Part shown: piece by piece, positions 1 through 6,560 of the stretch | Position numbering within the stretch: the stretch's first letter is position 1 | Layout: the number at the start of each line of letters is the position of its first letter | DNA from: JBBKWQ01 sp037969115 | GTDB taxonomy: Bacteria; Actinomycetota; Acidimicrobiia; Acidimicrobiales; Ilumatobacteraceae | NCBI GenBank assembly: GCA_037969115.1 | Contig: JBBKWQ010000214.1 | Span: 1-13,982, forward strand | DNA: 13,982 nucleotides | Reading direction: 5' to 3' | Notes under the pieces: generated by a model | The model's input: only the letters and a program-made list of their open reading frames with translations | Told to the model about the DNA's origin: nothing | Databases searched by the model: none | Translations under genes and position numbers: made by a program

Positions 1-37
1 TGTCGAGTGAACTGGGTGTCACCGTCGGCGCCGTCAC
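1..37 (-). CDS. Start of a divergent gene, cut by the window edge
   Basis: Only the first 12 codons are present, from a GTG at 37, and they read MTAPTVTPSSLD. The coding call rests mainly on the promoter. On this strand TTGATC (72-67), a 17-bp spacer and TATTAT (49-44) are followed by 6 nt and then the GTG, which is the geometry of a leaderless transcript. No stop occurs before the edge. The fragment is too short to assign a family. PaaX-family regulators often sit beside acyl-CoA catabolism genes such as enoyl-CoA hydratases, so a gene of that kind would fit, but this is inference from the neighbour alone. Confidence 0.45.
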   Translation of the reverse strand, partial: MTAPTVTPSSLD

Positions 38-72
38 GATGTCATAATACACGACGTGATCGACGCGATCAA
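37..72. promoter_or_regulatory. Overlapping divergent leaderless promoters between the left-edge gene and paaX-like gene
   Basis: Minus strand: -35 TTGATC at 72-67, 17-bp spacer, -10 TATTAT at 49-44, GTG start at 37. Plus strand: extended -10 TGTCATAAT at 40-48, then 7 nt, then the GTG start at 56. The two -10 elements share the ATAAT core. The inverted pentamers TCACG (34-38) and CGTGA (55-59) each overlap one start codon, making the site pseudo-symmetric. PaaX-family proteins bind inverted sites in their target promoters, so this is also the likeliest operator. The plus-strand -35 is not recognisable. Confidence 0.55.
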
Positions 73-922
73 CAGACGTGATGGTTCGGACGATCGGGAA
101 CCAGCCGAGCCGGGGAATCGCGGCGCCGTCAGGGCGGTCTCGGAGATCACCGGGCTGCGTCCGCTCAATGCTCGCTCACTGGTGCTCTCGACACTGTTGG
201 GCACCGATCCGCCGGTTCAGCCCGTGCGGGCGCTGGTTCGCCTCGCCGAGTTGTTCGGTATCGCCGACGGAACAGTGCGGACGGCGCTGTCGCGCATGGT
301 CGCCAACGGCGAACTCGTCGCCTCCGATGGCTCGTATCGACTCGTCGGTCCGCAGTTGGGCCGACAGGCCGCCCAACGATCGGGACGTCGGCCGCCGGTG
401 GGCCATTGGGACGGCGGCTGGCACTGGATCGTGGTCCGTGCCGCGGGGCGGTCGCTCACGACCCGCCGCGAGTTCAGGCGTGATATGGCTGACCAGCGAT
501 TCGGTGAGCTCCGACCCGAGGTGTGGCTGCGACCGACGAATCTCGGTGTCGCTCCCACTGTTTCCCACGATCTGCTGGTCACCTCCGGACCGATGCAAGG
601 CGCCTCATCGGAAGACCAACGATCGTTGTGCCGCGAGCTCTGGGATCTCGATGGCTGGGCTGTCACGGCTCGCTCGCTCGAGTCCGAGCTCGACGCAACG
701 CACCCCATCCTCGACGTCACCGACGGAAGCGAGTTCGACGACGCGGTCATCGTCGACACCCTGATGCTGTCGGCGGCGACGCTGCGGCACCTTCGAGCCG
801 ACCCGGTGTTGCCCATCGCGTTGGAGCCTGCCGACTGGCCCGGCGCTGCGCTTCGGTCGACCTTCGCACGATTCGATCTGGTGTTCCAACGCCGACTGTC
901 GGCGTTTCTGACTCAGCGGTGA
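56..922 (+). CDS. PaaX-family transcriptional repressor
   Basis: A 288-residue protein matching PaaX-type regulators in length and layout. An N-terminal winged helix lies at about residues 38-98, with the recognition segment ADGTVRTALSRMVANGELV (70-88), and it is followed by a central domain and a PaaX C-terminal domain. Family members repress catabolic operons for aromatic or fatty acyl-CoA compounds and release DNA on binding an acyl-CoA such as phenylacetyl-CoA. The effector here cannot be read from sequence. The GTG at 56 is chosen because an extended -10 (40-48) ends 7 nt before it. Residues 1-30 are polar and charge-rich, so a slightly later start is possible. The gene is divergent from the left-edge gene, which is its most likely target, and its 3' end overlaps the convergent HTH gene by 10 bp. 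Confidence 0.85.
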   Translation: MIDAINRRDGSDDREPAEPGNRGAVRAVSEITGLRPLNARSLVLSTLLGTDPPVQPVRALVRLAELFGIADGTVRTALSRMVANGELVASDGSYRLVGPQLGRQAAQRSGRRPPVGHWDGGWHWIVVRAAGRSLTTRREFRRDMADQRFGELRPEVWLRPTNLGVAPTVSHDLLVTSGPMQGASSEDQRSLCRELWDLDGWAVTARSLESELDATHPILDVTDGSEFDDAVIVDTLMLSAATLRHLRADPVLPIALEPADWPGAALRSTFARFDLVFQRRLSAFLTQR

Positions 923-1272
923 ATCGCGTTCAGGTAGTTGTAGACGGTGATACGGCTGACCCCCATGGCATCGGCGACGTCCTCCACGGCGCGCCTCAAG
1001 ATGAACGCTCCTCGCTCGTCGAGCAGGCGGATCGCCTTCTGCTTGTCTTCGCGTGAGAGGCCGCTGATGGTGCCACCGAGTTCGGTCTCGACAGCATCGA
1101 TCAACCGCTCGAGCGCACCGTGAATGGGCGGCAGTCGCACCGCTCCCACGGTGATGCCGTCCCACACCAGGGGCACATCGGCGGCGTCGCGCTCGTTCGA
1201 ATCGACGATCGAGGCGCCGACAGCGTCGACGACCGGACGAACCGCCGAGATGAGCGGGTGCTCCCGCTTCAT
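913..1272 (-). CDS. Small helix-turn-helix regulator (HTH_22, DauR/YheO C-terminal type)
   Basis: A 119-residue protein. Its C-terminal half (about 72-118) is an HTH_22 domain of the DauR/YheO type. It contains DKQKAIRLLDERGAFILRRA (76-95) and the recognition region DAMGVSRITVYNYLNAI (101-117). YheO/DauR proteins carry a PAS-like sensor in front of this helix-turn-helix. Here only about 70 residues precede it (ISAVRPVVDAVGASIVD at 8-24) and they do not form a recognisable full sensor domain. It is probably a compact DNA-binding regulator of unknown ligand. The ATG at 1272 is the only sensible start, because the open frame upstream has no regulator-like sequence. A 16-bp palindrome lies 6 bp before the start codon and could serve autoregulation. 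The 3' end overlaps the 3' end of the convergent PaaX gene, so the two regulators may interfere transcriptionally. Confidence 0.8.
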   Translation of the reverse strand: MKREHPLISAVRPVVDAVGASIVDSNERDAADVPLVWDGITVGAVRLPPIHGALERLIDAVETELGGTISGLSREDKQKAIRLLDERGAFILRRAVEDVADAMGVSRITVYNYLNAIHR

Positions 1273-1278
1273 CGCGCG

Positions 1279-1294
1279 CCGACCAACTGGTCGG
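1279..1294. promoter_or_regulatory. Perfect palindrome upstream of the HTH regulator
   Basis: CCGACCA-AC-TGGTCGG has 7-bp perfect arms and a 2-bp centre, ending 6 bp before the ATG of the small HTH gene at 1272. It is suited to dimeric regulator binding and autoregulation. As RNA it would form a tight hairpin at the ribosome-binding position, where no Shine-Dalgarno sequence is visible. Which role applies is inference. Confidence 0.45.
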
Positions 1295-1322
1295 GGAGGG
1301 GGCTGACGGCGTGCCGCACCTT

Positions 1323-1409
1323 GCTCATCGTAGGGGATGCCGCACGGCCGGGTGCGGGGCGAGGGGTTCACCCGACCGGAGAGTGCGCGGTATCCCCTAC
1401 GACATGAGC
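1323..1409. repeat. Long inverted repeat with inner hairpins between the WXG100 and HTH genes
   Basis: The left arm is GCTCAT (1323-1328) plus CGTAGGGGAT (1329-1338). The right arm is ATCCCCTACG (1392-1401), two extra bases, then ATGAGC (1404-1409). This gives 16 paired positions with one 2-nt bulge, enclosing 53 nt. Inside are CCGCAC-GGCCGG-GTGCGG (1340-1357) and GGG-TTCA-CCC. The octamer TGCCGCAC occurs directly repeated at 1312-1319 and 1338-1345. The structure starts 12 nt after the WXG100 stop codon. It could be a terminator-like or attenuator RNA in the path from WXG100 to the HTH gene, or a cluster of operators. No T-tract and no target-site duplication were seen. Confidence 0.55.
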
Positions 1410-1421
1410 GCCGTCGTCGAG

Positions 1422-1691
1422 TCAGACCGTCTGGTTCATCAGTTGGTCGAGATTCGTCGCCAGGTTCTGGCAGTTCGTGCCGGCCGCCTCGAAGGCATTG
1501 TTCAGCTGGGTGAGGGCGCTGGAGAACTGCTCGTTCCACTGGGCCTCGAAGTCGTCTCGGGTCTTGCCGGTCCACACCGTGCTGCCAAGGCTGCTGGTGA
1601 CGGTTCCTCGCAGCCCTTCGATGATGTCGATCTGGGCCTTCAGGGTTCCACCGAGATCGGTGAGTTGTGCGATGTCTGCGCCGACGCTCAT
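1422..1691 (-). CDS. WXG100 (ESAT-6-like) type VII secretion protein
   Basis: An 89-residue, mostly helical protein with the diagnostic turn W40-T41-G42 between two amphipathic helices (about 4-37 and 44-86). This is the size and fold of WXG100 proteins, small helical-hairpin dimers exported by ESX/type VII systems in actinobacteria. It is preceded by AGGAG (1703-1699), 7 nt before the ATG, which is one of the clearest ribosome sites in the window. The usual C-terminal YxxxD/E export signal is not present; the tail reads NLATNLDQLMNQTV. If exported, it would probably need a partner carrying the signal. No EccC/EccD, PE/PPE or second WXG100 gene lies in the window. A cysteine at 74 is unusual for the family. 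Confidence 0.85.
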   Translation of the reverse strand: MSVGADIAQLTDLGGTLKAQIDIIEGLRGTVTSSLGSTVWTGKTRDDFEAQWNEQFSSALTQLNNAFEAAGTNCQNLATNLDQLMNQTV

Positions 1692-1715
1692 GACGTAGCT
1701 CCTTCTTCACGACGG

Positions 1716-1744
1716 ATCGTGATGTGATGATTCCGGGTTGTCTT
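1716..1744 (-). promoter_or_regulatory. Candidate promoter of the WXG100 gene
   Basis: On the minus strand AAGACA (1744-1739) and CACGAT (1721-1716) are separated by 17 bp. They match the housekeeping consensus at four and three positions. Transcription would start near 1709, giving a leader of about 18 nt that holds the AGGAG site. The match is weak. The 8-bp palindrome TGACGTCA at 1756-1763 lies just upstream. Confidence 0.3.
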
Positions 1745-1830
1745 CGTGTTCCCGATGACGTCACCGCCGTCGGATGTTTCACGGTGGGACTCCCATGACT
1801 CGGAGGGGAAAACGGGCGACGAAAAGCGCC

Positions 1831-1836
1831 TACCAT
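1831..1836 (+). promoter_or_regulatory. -10 element of a predicted leaderless M20 transcript
   Basis: TACCAT fits the TAnnnT -10 pattern common in actinobacteria and ends 6 nt before the ATG at 1843. No Shine-Dalgarno sequence stands before that ATG, so transcription and translation would begin together. No convincing -35 is seen 17 bp upstream. Confidence 0.45.
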
Positions 1837-1842
1837 TGCCCT

Positions 1843-3063
1843 ATGACGGTCGACACCCTCCGCGACGAAGCCCAGAGCCTCCAGACCGCGACGGTGGCGA
1901 TGCGTCGCACGATCCACGAACGACCGGAGAACGGCAACGAACTGCCGATCACCCGAGAGGTCGTGCTGGAAGCACTCGACGGGCTGCCGCTCGACCTCAC
2001 CCTGCACACCACGACGTCGGGCGTGACGGCCTTGCTCACCGGCGGCAAGCCCGGTCCGACCGTGCTGCTCCGTGGCGACATGGACGCGCTCCCACTGCAC
2101 GAAGACACGGGGCTCGATTTCGCCTCGAAGCACGACGGCGAGATGCACGCGTGCGGTCACGACACGCACACGGCGATGCTCGCCTCGGCCGCCAAGCTGC
2201 TCAGCGCCCATCAAGCCGACATTCCCGGCCGGGTGCTGTTCATGTTCCAGCCGGGCGAGGAAGGTCATCACGGCGCCAAGTTCATGCTCGACGAAGGCCT
2301 CCTCGACGTGGGCCCGCTCGCCGACGGCACGCCGTCACCGGTCACTGGCGCGTTCGCGCTCCACATCACGTCCTCGTTGCCGACGGGCTGGGTCGCCACT
2401 CGCGGTGGAGCGTGCATGGCATCGGCCGACCGCTTCGTCATCAACGTCCGTGGTTCGGGTGGACACGCCAGCGAGCCGTTCCGCACGGTCGACCCGATCC
2501 CGATCGCGTGCGAGATCGTGCAGCAACTCCAGGTGATGGTCACGCGTCGACTCGACGTGTTCGATCCCGCAGTGGTCACCGTCGGCCGCATCACCGCTGG
2601 CACCACCAACAACATCATTCCCGAGACCGCCGAGATCGAGGGCACCATCCGGACCGTGAGCGAGAAGACGCGCTCCGATGTTCAGGACTACATCCGCCGC
2701 GTTGCCGAAGGAATCGCCGATGCACACGGCAGCAACGTCGACATCGAGATCATCACGGGGTACCCGGTCACCTCGAACTCCGACACGTTCGCGGAGTTCA
2801 CGCTCGATGTCGCCGGTGACGTCGTCGGCAGCGACAAGGTGGTACGCCTTCCCAATCCGATCATGGGAGCGGAAGACTTCAGTTACGTCCTCAACGAGAT
2901 TCCGGGCACCATGATGTTCCTCGGCGGCACTCACCTGAACCGCAATCCGGCCACCGCCCCTGCCAACCACTCGAACCTCGTGACCTTCGACGAGGACGCG
3001 ATGTTCGACGGTGTGGCGCTCTACTCCGCGATGGCACTCCGTCACCTCGGTGTCGATCCCTGA
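1843..3063 (+). CDS. M20 family metallo-amidohydrolase (hippurate hydrolase-like)
   Basis: A 406-residue member of peptidase family M20, amidohydrolase (M20D) type. These enzymes cleave N-acyl or related amide bonds, as in hippurate, IAA-amino acids and N-acetyl-diaminopimelate, with a di-metal centre. Visible elements are LLRGDMDALPL (75-85), MHACGHDTHT (101-110) with the Cys-His pair, the catalytic FQPGEEG (135-141), ALH (172-174), the dimerisation lid segment RGSGGHASEP (203-212), and GAEDFSYVL (342-350) before the last ligand region PANHSNLVTFDED (373-385). All metal-site motifs are intact, so the enzyme should be active. There is no signal peptide, so it is cytosolic. The ATG at 1843 is preferred to an in-frame ATG at 1774 because family homology begins just after it and a -10 ends 6 nt before it. 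The exact substrate is unknown. It is followed after 19 bp by the DGPF gene. Confidence 0.88.
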   Translation: MTVDTLRDEAQSLQTATVAMRRTIHERPENGNELPITREVVLEALDGLPLDLTLHTTTSGVTALLTGGKPGPTVLLRGDMDALPLHEDTGLDFASKHDGEMHACGHDTHTAMLASAAKLLSAHQADIPGRVLFMFQPGEEGHHGAKFMLDEGLLDVGPLADGTPSPVTGAFALHITSSLPTGWVATRGGACMASADRFVINVRGSGGHASEPFRTVDPIPIACEIVQQLQVMVTRRLDVFDPAVVTVGRITAGTTNNIIPETAEIEGTIRTVSEKTRSDVQDYIRRVAEGIADAHGSNVDIEIITGYPVTSNSDTFAEFTLDVAGDVVGSDKVVRLPNPIMGAEDFSYVLNEIPGTMMFLGGTHLNRNPATAPANHSNLVTFDEDAMFDGVALYSAMALRHLGVDP

Positions 3064-3082
3064 GCTCGCAAGGAGGATCCGA

Positions 3083-3436
3083 ATGGGTCAGTACATGTTG
3101 TCGGTGCACGGCGCAGAGAACGATGAGGTTCCGGCGCCCGAGGAGATGGAGGCCGCGTACCAGGCTGTCGACTTGTTCAACAAGCAGCTGCAGGCCAGTG
3201 GCTCGTGGATCTTCGCAGGCGGGCTCCATCCCGTCGACACGGCCTCGGTGATCAGCGCCCACGAAGGCGACGTCGTGGTGACCGACGGTCCCTTCATGGA
3301 GACCAACGAGCATCTCGGTGGCTTCTGGATCGTCTCGGCCGACGACTTCGACGCTGCACTGGAAATCGCCGAATTGGCCAGCCAGGCCTGCCGGTCACCG
3401 GTCGAGGTGCGTCCGTTCCAGGACGGCCCCGAGTAG
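3083..3436 (+). CDS. YCII-related DGPF-domain protein
   Basis: A 117-residue single-domain protein of the YCII (DGPF) family. The signature TDGPFMETNEHLGGFWIVSA spans residues 67-86, and the N-terminus MGQYMLSVHG is typical. The fold is a small dimeric alpha/beta ferredoxin-like barrel. Apart from YciI itself few members have a known reaction, so no activity is assigned. Start choice is firm: AGGAGG at 3071-3076 lies 6 nt before the ATG. It is the second gene of a probable two-gene operon with the M20 amidohydrolase, 19 bp behind that stop codon. In many actinobacteria DGPF proteins sit next to ECF sigma factors; none is present here. The gene faces the mannosidase gene across an 86-bp gap. 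Confidence 0.88.
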   Translation: MGQYMLSVHGAENDEVPAPEEMEAAYQAVDLFNKQLQASGSWIFAGGLHPVDTASVISAHEGDVVVTDGPFMETNEHLGGFWIVSADDFDAALEIAELASQACRSPVEVRPFQDGPE

Positions 3437-3447
3437 CCCGACCGTTC

Positions 3448-3469
3448 CTGAGCGGGCCTTGCCGCTCGG
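3448..3469. terminator. Stem-loop between convergent genes, possible terminator
   Basis: GAGCGG-GCCTTG-CCGCTC has a perfect 6-bp stem (3450-3455 with 3462-3467), extendable by a T-G wobble and one C-G pair to 3448-3469. It begins 11 nt after the DGPF stop codon. It lacks a T-run, so if it terminates it does so in the manner of many high-GC actinobacterial hairpins. Confidence 0.4.
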
Positions 3470-3522
3470 CCTGTCGTGACCTGACGGGCTCGATCGCAGC
3501 GCTTCGGCCTCCGAGATCGTCG

Positions 3523-6513
3523 TCAGCGGCCCGGGGTGACTCTCAGCGTGACCAACTCGAACGGGCGCATGGTGAGCGAGGCGATGCCGTCGCCGACTTC
3601 GAGTCCCGCACCCGGCACTTCGAGGAGATCGCATCGGCTGGCTGCGACGATCGGCGTGGCGCACGCCAGCGTGACGGGTTGGCGGTCGCCGCAGGCCTCG
3701 TGGAACCGCACGACCAGGTCACGGGGGTCGTCGTCGGCGACCTTGATCGCGTCGATCTCGACACCTCGGCCGACGAGCCGGATGACCGGGTCGGTCGTCG
3801 ATGCTGCAGTGCCGGTGACCAGCCGAACCGGAACGTTGAACCGCTGTGCTTCCTCGACGACGCTCGCCAGGCCCGCGCCATGAGGGAACAGGGCGAGAGC
3901 GACGCTGTGGGCACCCTGGTCTGGCTCCGGGTCCGGGTAGCGGGCGGCGCGGGCGAGGCTCACTCGAATCCCGCCGTCGAACAGGCCGTGGCCGTAGCGA
4001 CCGTTGTTGAGCACGGCCACCCCGAAGCTCGGCTCGGACAGATCGACAAATCGATGGGCGCACACCTCGAACTTGGTCGCGTCCCACGACGTCGACGGGT
4101 GAGTCGGTCGCCGCACGTGGCCGAACTGGATGTCGCACGCTGCCGTGTCGGCCCGCACGTCGAGGGGGAACTCCATCGACAGCAGGTGTTCGAGGTGGTG
4201 CCATTCGAGCTCGATGCCGATGTCGAGCCGAGGGCTATCGGCGCGCAACGTGTAGGTGATGACCGCGCTCGATGGTCCGAACTGTCGGGTCACTCGGAGC
4301 CGACCGACGAGCGGACCCGACTCGATGACGTCGAAGGAGGTAGCGGTGATGAGCGGCTGCGCGAGCGACGGTGTCCAGGCTTCGACATCCCACGCGTCGT
4401 AGTGCACCGGCTCGTCCTTCGCCAGGGTCAGGACACCACTGCGTCGACCGGCCGGTATGGCGTCGCGAGTGTGCGCGAGGTCGATGAACGAGGTGATGTT
4501 GCCGCCATCGTCGAATCCGACCGCGACGTGACGGTTGATCAGCGATGCTTCGGTGACGACGACCCGATCGTCGACCGGCAGCAACTCGGCCGGCGCCATT
4601 CCGGCTGCGGCAACGCGCAGGCGAGCGGCAACTGTGCCATCACCGAGCGCCTGCGTGAAGCCGCCATCGGTCGGCTCGATCGACGTGCTGATGACGACCT
4701 CGTCCCGTTCGACCGACGCTGCGTTCACGGCCGTCGGCTCACCCGTCGCGAGCTCGTCGGTGAGCGCATCGATCCGCGAGCGCAGCTCCTCCCCGACGCG
4801 TTCGAACACAGCCTCCGCATCTGCGTGCACCCACGCGATCGACGTGCCGGGAAGAATGTCGTGGAACTGCTGCGTGAGCACCATGCGCCACTCGTCGTCG
4901 ACCTCGGCCGCACGTCCGAGCGTGGCCGACCACAGCTCGACCTCGTGCAGGAGCCGCTCGCAACGTCGATTGCCGAGCTTGGTGCGCAGCTGGCTGGTGA
5001 GGGTGCCCCGGTGCGTTTCGAAGTACAGCTCGCCTCGCCACTCCGGGACGTCGGCTCCGTCGAAGATCTCGCGCTCGACGTGCTCGAAGAACTCGGCCGG
5101 AGATCCGATCGAGACGCGAGGTGCGCCGTCGATGTCGGCCATGCGTCGTGCTCGTTCGAGCATCTCTCGCGTCGGGCCGCCTCCGCCGTCGCCGTGCCCG
5201 AATGGCATCAGCGACCAGTCGCTCCATCCGTGCTCGAGGAACCGGTCGCTCGACCGCACCACCTCGGCAGGGGTGATCTCGGCGTTGTACGTGTCGACCG
5301 GCGGGACGTGTGCGAGTACCCGAGTCCCGTCGATGCCCTCCCACATGAACGTGTGGTGCGGGAACCGATTCGTCTGATTCCAGGACAGTTTCTGGGTGAC
5401 GAATCGGTGCATGCCGCCGGCAGCAAACAGTTGCGGGAGCGATGCCGGGTAGCCGAACACGTCGGGAATCCACACCTCGGTACACCGACGACCGAAGTGC
5501 TGCTCGAAATAGCGCTGACCGAACACGATCTGTCGAGCCAGGCTCTCACCCGACGGCAGATTCATGTCGGGCTCCACCCACATCCCGCCGACCGGCACCC
5601 ACTGACCGCCGTGCGCCTTCACCTGGATGCGTTCGAACAGTTCCGGCTGCTCCCGTTCGATCCAGGAGTACTGCTGGGCCTGTGAGCAGACGAAGCGGAA
5701 CTCGGGAAAGTCGTCCATCAGACGCACCGCTGAAGCGAACGTGCGAGTGCACTTGCGGACCGTTTCGCGAGTCGGCCAGAGCCATGCCGTGTCGATGTGT
5801 GCGTGGCCGGTTGCAATGACCCGGTGGCTACTCCGGCGTGCCGGCATGGCAAGCGCTGGGGCGAGTAGCGCACGTGCGGTGTGTACGTCGGGCATCACGT
5901 TCAGCGTGTGTTCGATGGTGCGAAGCAGTCGAGCACGTCTCGGATCGTCGGCCGGCAGGGCGCGCATGATGCCGTTGACCACGTCGATGTCGTGAACGAG
6001 TGCCTCGGCGTCGGGTTGCACGACGATGAGCTCGGCGCGGTCGAATCGGTAGAGCGGTTCGTCGCCGGCCGTGCCCGGCGAACCCAGTGGCGACGGGAGG
6101 AACTGGACGAACGAGGGATTCGAGGCGGCCTCGAGGCGAATCGTCACCGGACCGGGAATCGACTCGATGCGGTGGCTGGTGCGACGCGGATGGATTCCCT
6201 GCACCGGATTCAGGTCATCGTCGACGATCAGGCCTTCACATTGAAAACCGGCGGCGTCCTGGTGAAAGCCGAGGTCGATGACGGCTTCGACCCGTCGACC
6301 TGCCCACGGCGGCGGTATCTCGCCGTCGAACCGGAACCAGGTGGTGCCCCACGGCGGTCCCCAACGCGTGCCGGGCGTGAAGGGCGCGAGTGAGTCGAGC
6401 GACGGGCCTGCCCACACCGTCAACGGCGACCGGTCGGCGATCACGAGCGGGAGCACACGATCCCACAGCTCCCGCTGGATCCGTTGCTCGACGAGCGCCT
6501 GGTCGTTGTGCAC
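3523..6513 (-). CDS. Alpha-mannosidase, glycoside hydrolase family 38
   Basis: A 996-residue GH38 enzyme of full bacterial length. It hydrolyses terminal alpha-mannosides with retention, using one zinc ion. An N-terminal beta domain occupies about residues 1-170. The catalytic barrel spans about 230-490, with zinc ligands H239 and D241 in GHAHIDTAWLWP, the nucleophile D351 in EVWIPDVFGY, and the later zinc ligand H551 in QQFHDILPGTS. The C-terminal beta domains run to 990. There is no signal peptide, so it is probably cytosolic, suiting turnover of mannosylated oligosaccharides or glycolipid fragments. The GTG at 6513 fits the family N-terminus (residues 4-23) and lies 6 nt after TAGTTT (6525-6520), which predicts a leaderless mRNA. 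No sugar transporter or sugar regulator lies beside it. A very long open frame on the opposite strand within this gene is a GC-bias shadow. Confidence 0.93.
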   Translation of the reverse strand: MHNDQALVEQRIQRELWDRVLPLVIADRSPLTVWAGPSLDSLAPFTPGTRWGPPWGTTWFRFDGEIPPPWAGRRVEAVIDLGFHQDAAGFQCEGLIVDDDLNPVQGIHPRRTSHRIESIPGPVTIRLEAASNPSFVQFLPSPLGSPGTAGDEPLYRFDRAELIVVQPDAEALVHDIDVVNGIMRALPADDPRRARLLRTIEHTLNVMPDVHTARALLAPALAMPARRSSHRVIATGHAHIDTAWLWPTRETVRKCTRTFASAVRLMDDFPEFRFVCSQAQQYSWIEREQPELFERIQVKAHGGQWVPVGGMWVEPDMNLPSGESLARQIVFGQRYFEQHFGRRCTEVWIPDVFGYPASLPQLFAAGGMHRFVTQKLSWNQTNRFPHHTFMWEGIDGTRVLAHVPPVDTYNAEITPAEVVRSSDRFLEHGWSDWSLMPFGHGDGGGGPTREMLERARRMADIDGAPRVSIGSPAEFFEHVEREIFDGADVPEWRGELYFETHRGTLTSQLRTKLGNRRCERLLHEVELWSATLGRAAEVDDEWRMVLTQQFHDILPGTSIAWVHADAEAVFERVGEELRSRIDALTDELATGEPTAVNAASVERDEVVISTSIEPTDGGFTQALGDGTVAARLRVAAAGMAPAELLPVDDRVVVTEASLINRHVAVGFDDGGNITSFIDLAHTRDAIPAGRRSGVLTLAKDEPVHYDAWDVEAWTPSLAQPLITATSFDVIESGPLVGRLRVTRQFGPSSAVITYTLRADSPRLDIGIELEWHHLEHLLSMEFPLDVRADTAACDIQFGHVRRPTHPSTSWDATKFEVCAHRFVDLSEPSFGVAVLNNGRYGHGLFDGGIRVSLARAARYPDPEPDQGAHSVALALFPHGAGLASVVEEAQRFNVPVRLVTGTAASTTDPVIRLVGRGVEIDAIKVADDDPRDLVVRFHEACGDRQPVTLACATPIVAASRCDLLEVPGAGLEVGDGIASLTMRPFELVTLRVTPGR

Positions 6514-6519
6514 GTCGCG

Positions 6520-6529
6520 AAACTACTGT
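6520..6529. promoter_or_regulatory. Abutting divergent -10 elements, mannosidase and GNAT genes
   Basis: TAGTTT on the minus strand (6525-6520) ends 6 nt before the mannosidase GTG. TACTGT on the plus strand (6524-6529) points at the GNAT gene. The two share the TA/AT step at 6524-6525. No good -35 was found for either. The minus-strand element is better supported because its start-codon spacing matches that of other genes in the window. Confidence 0.4.
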
Positions 6530-6560
6530 GTGGCCGTCGACGCTCCGGCAGACTCAGGAG

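Noticed and set aside
1323..1409. The inverted repeat as a miniature transposable element (MITE)
   Set aside because: The arms fit in length, but no target-site duplication is visible and no second copy occurs in this window.
1756..1763. TGACGTCA as an operator between the WXG100 and M20 genes
   Set aside because: It is only 8 bp long with no extended symmetry, and chance occurrence in this composition is too likely to list it as a separate site.
1774..1842. An earlier in-frame ATG (1774) for the M20 gene
   Set aside because: The added 23 residues do not resemble the family N-terminus, and the -10 element TACCAT lies downstream of that ATG.
1273..2271. Upstream extension of the HTH_22 frame on the minus strand to about 452 codons
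   Set aside because: The extension crosses the WXG100 gene and part of the M20 gene and gives Arg/His-rich nonsense. Regulator-like sequence begins only at the ATG at 1272.
3205..5685. An 826-codon open frame on the plus strand, mostly opposite the mannosidase gene
   Set aside because: Its translation is Arg/Asp/Gly-rich with no recognisable domain, while the minus strand encodes a complete GH38 enzyme with all catalytic residues. Such frames are expected opposite long high-GC genes.
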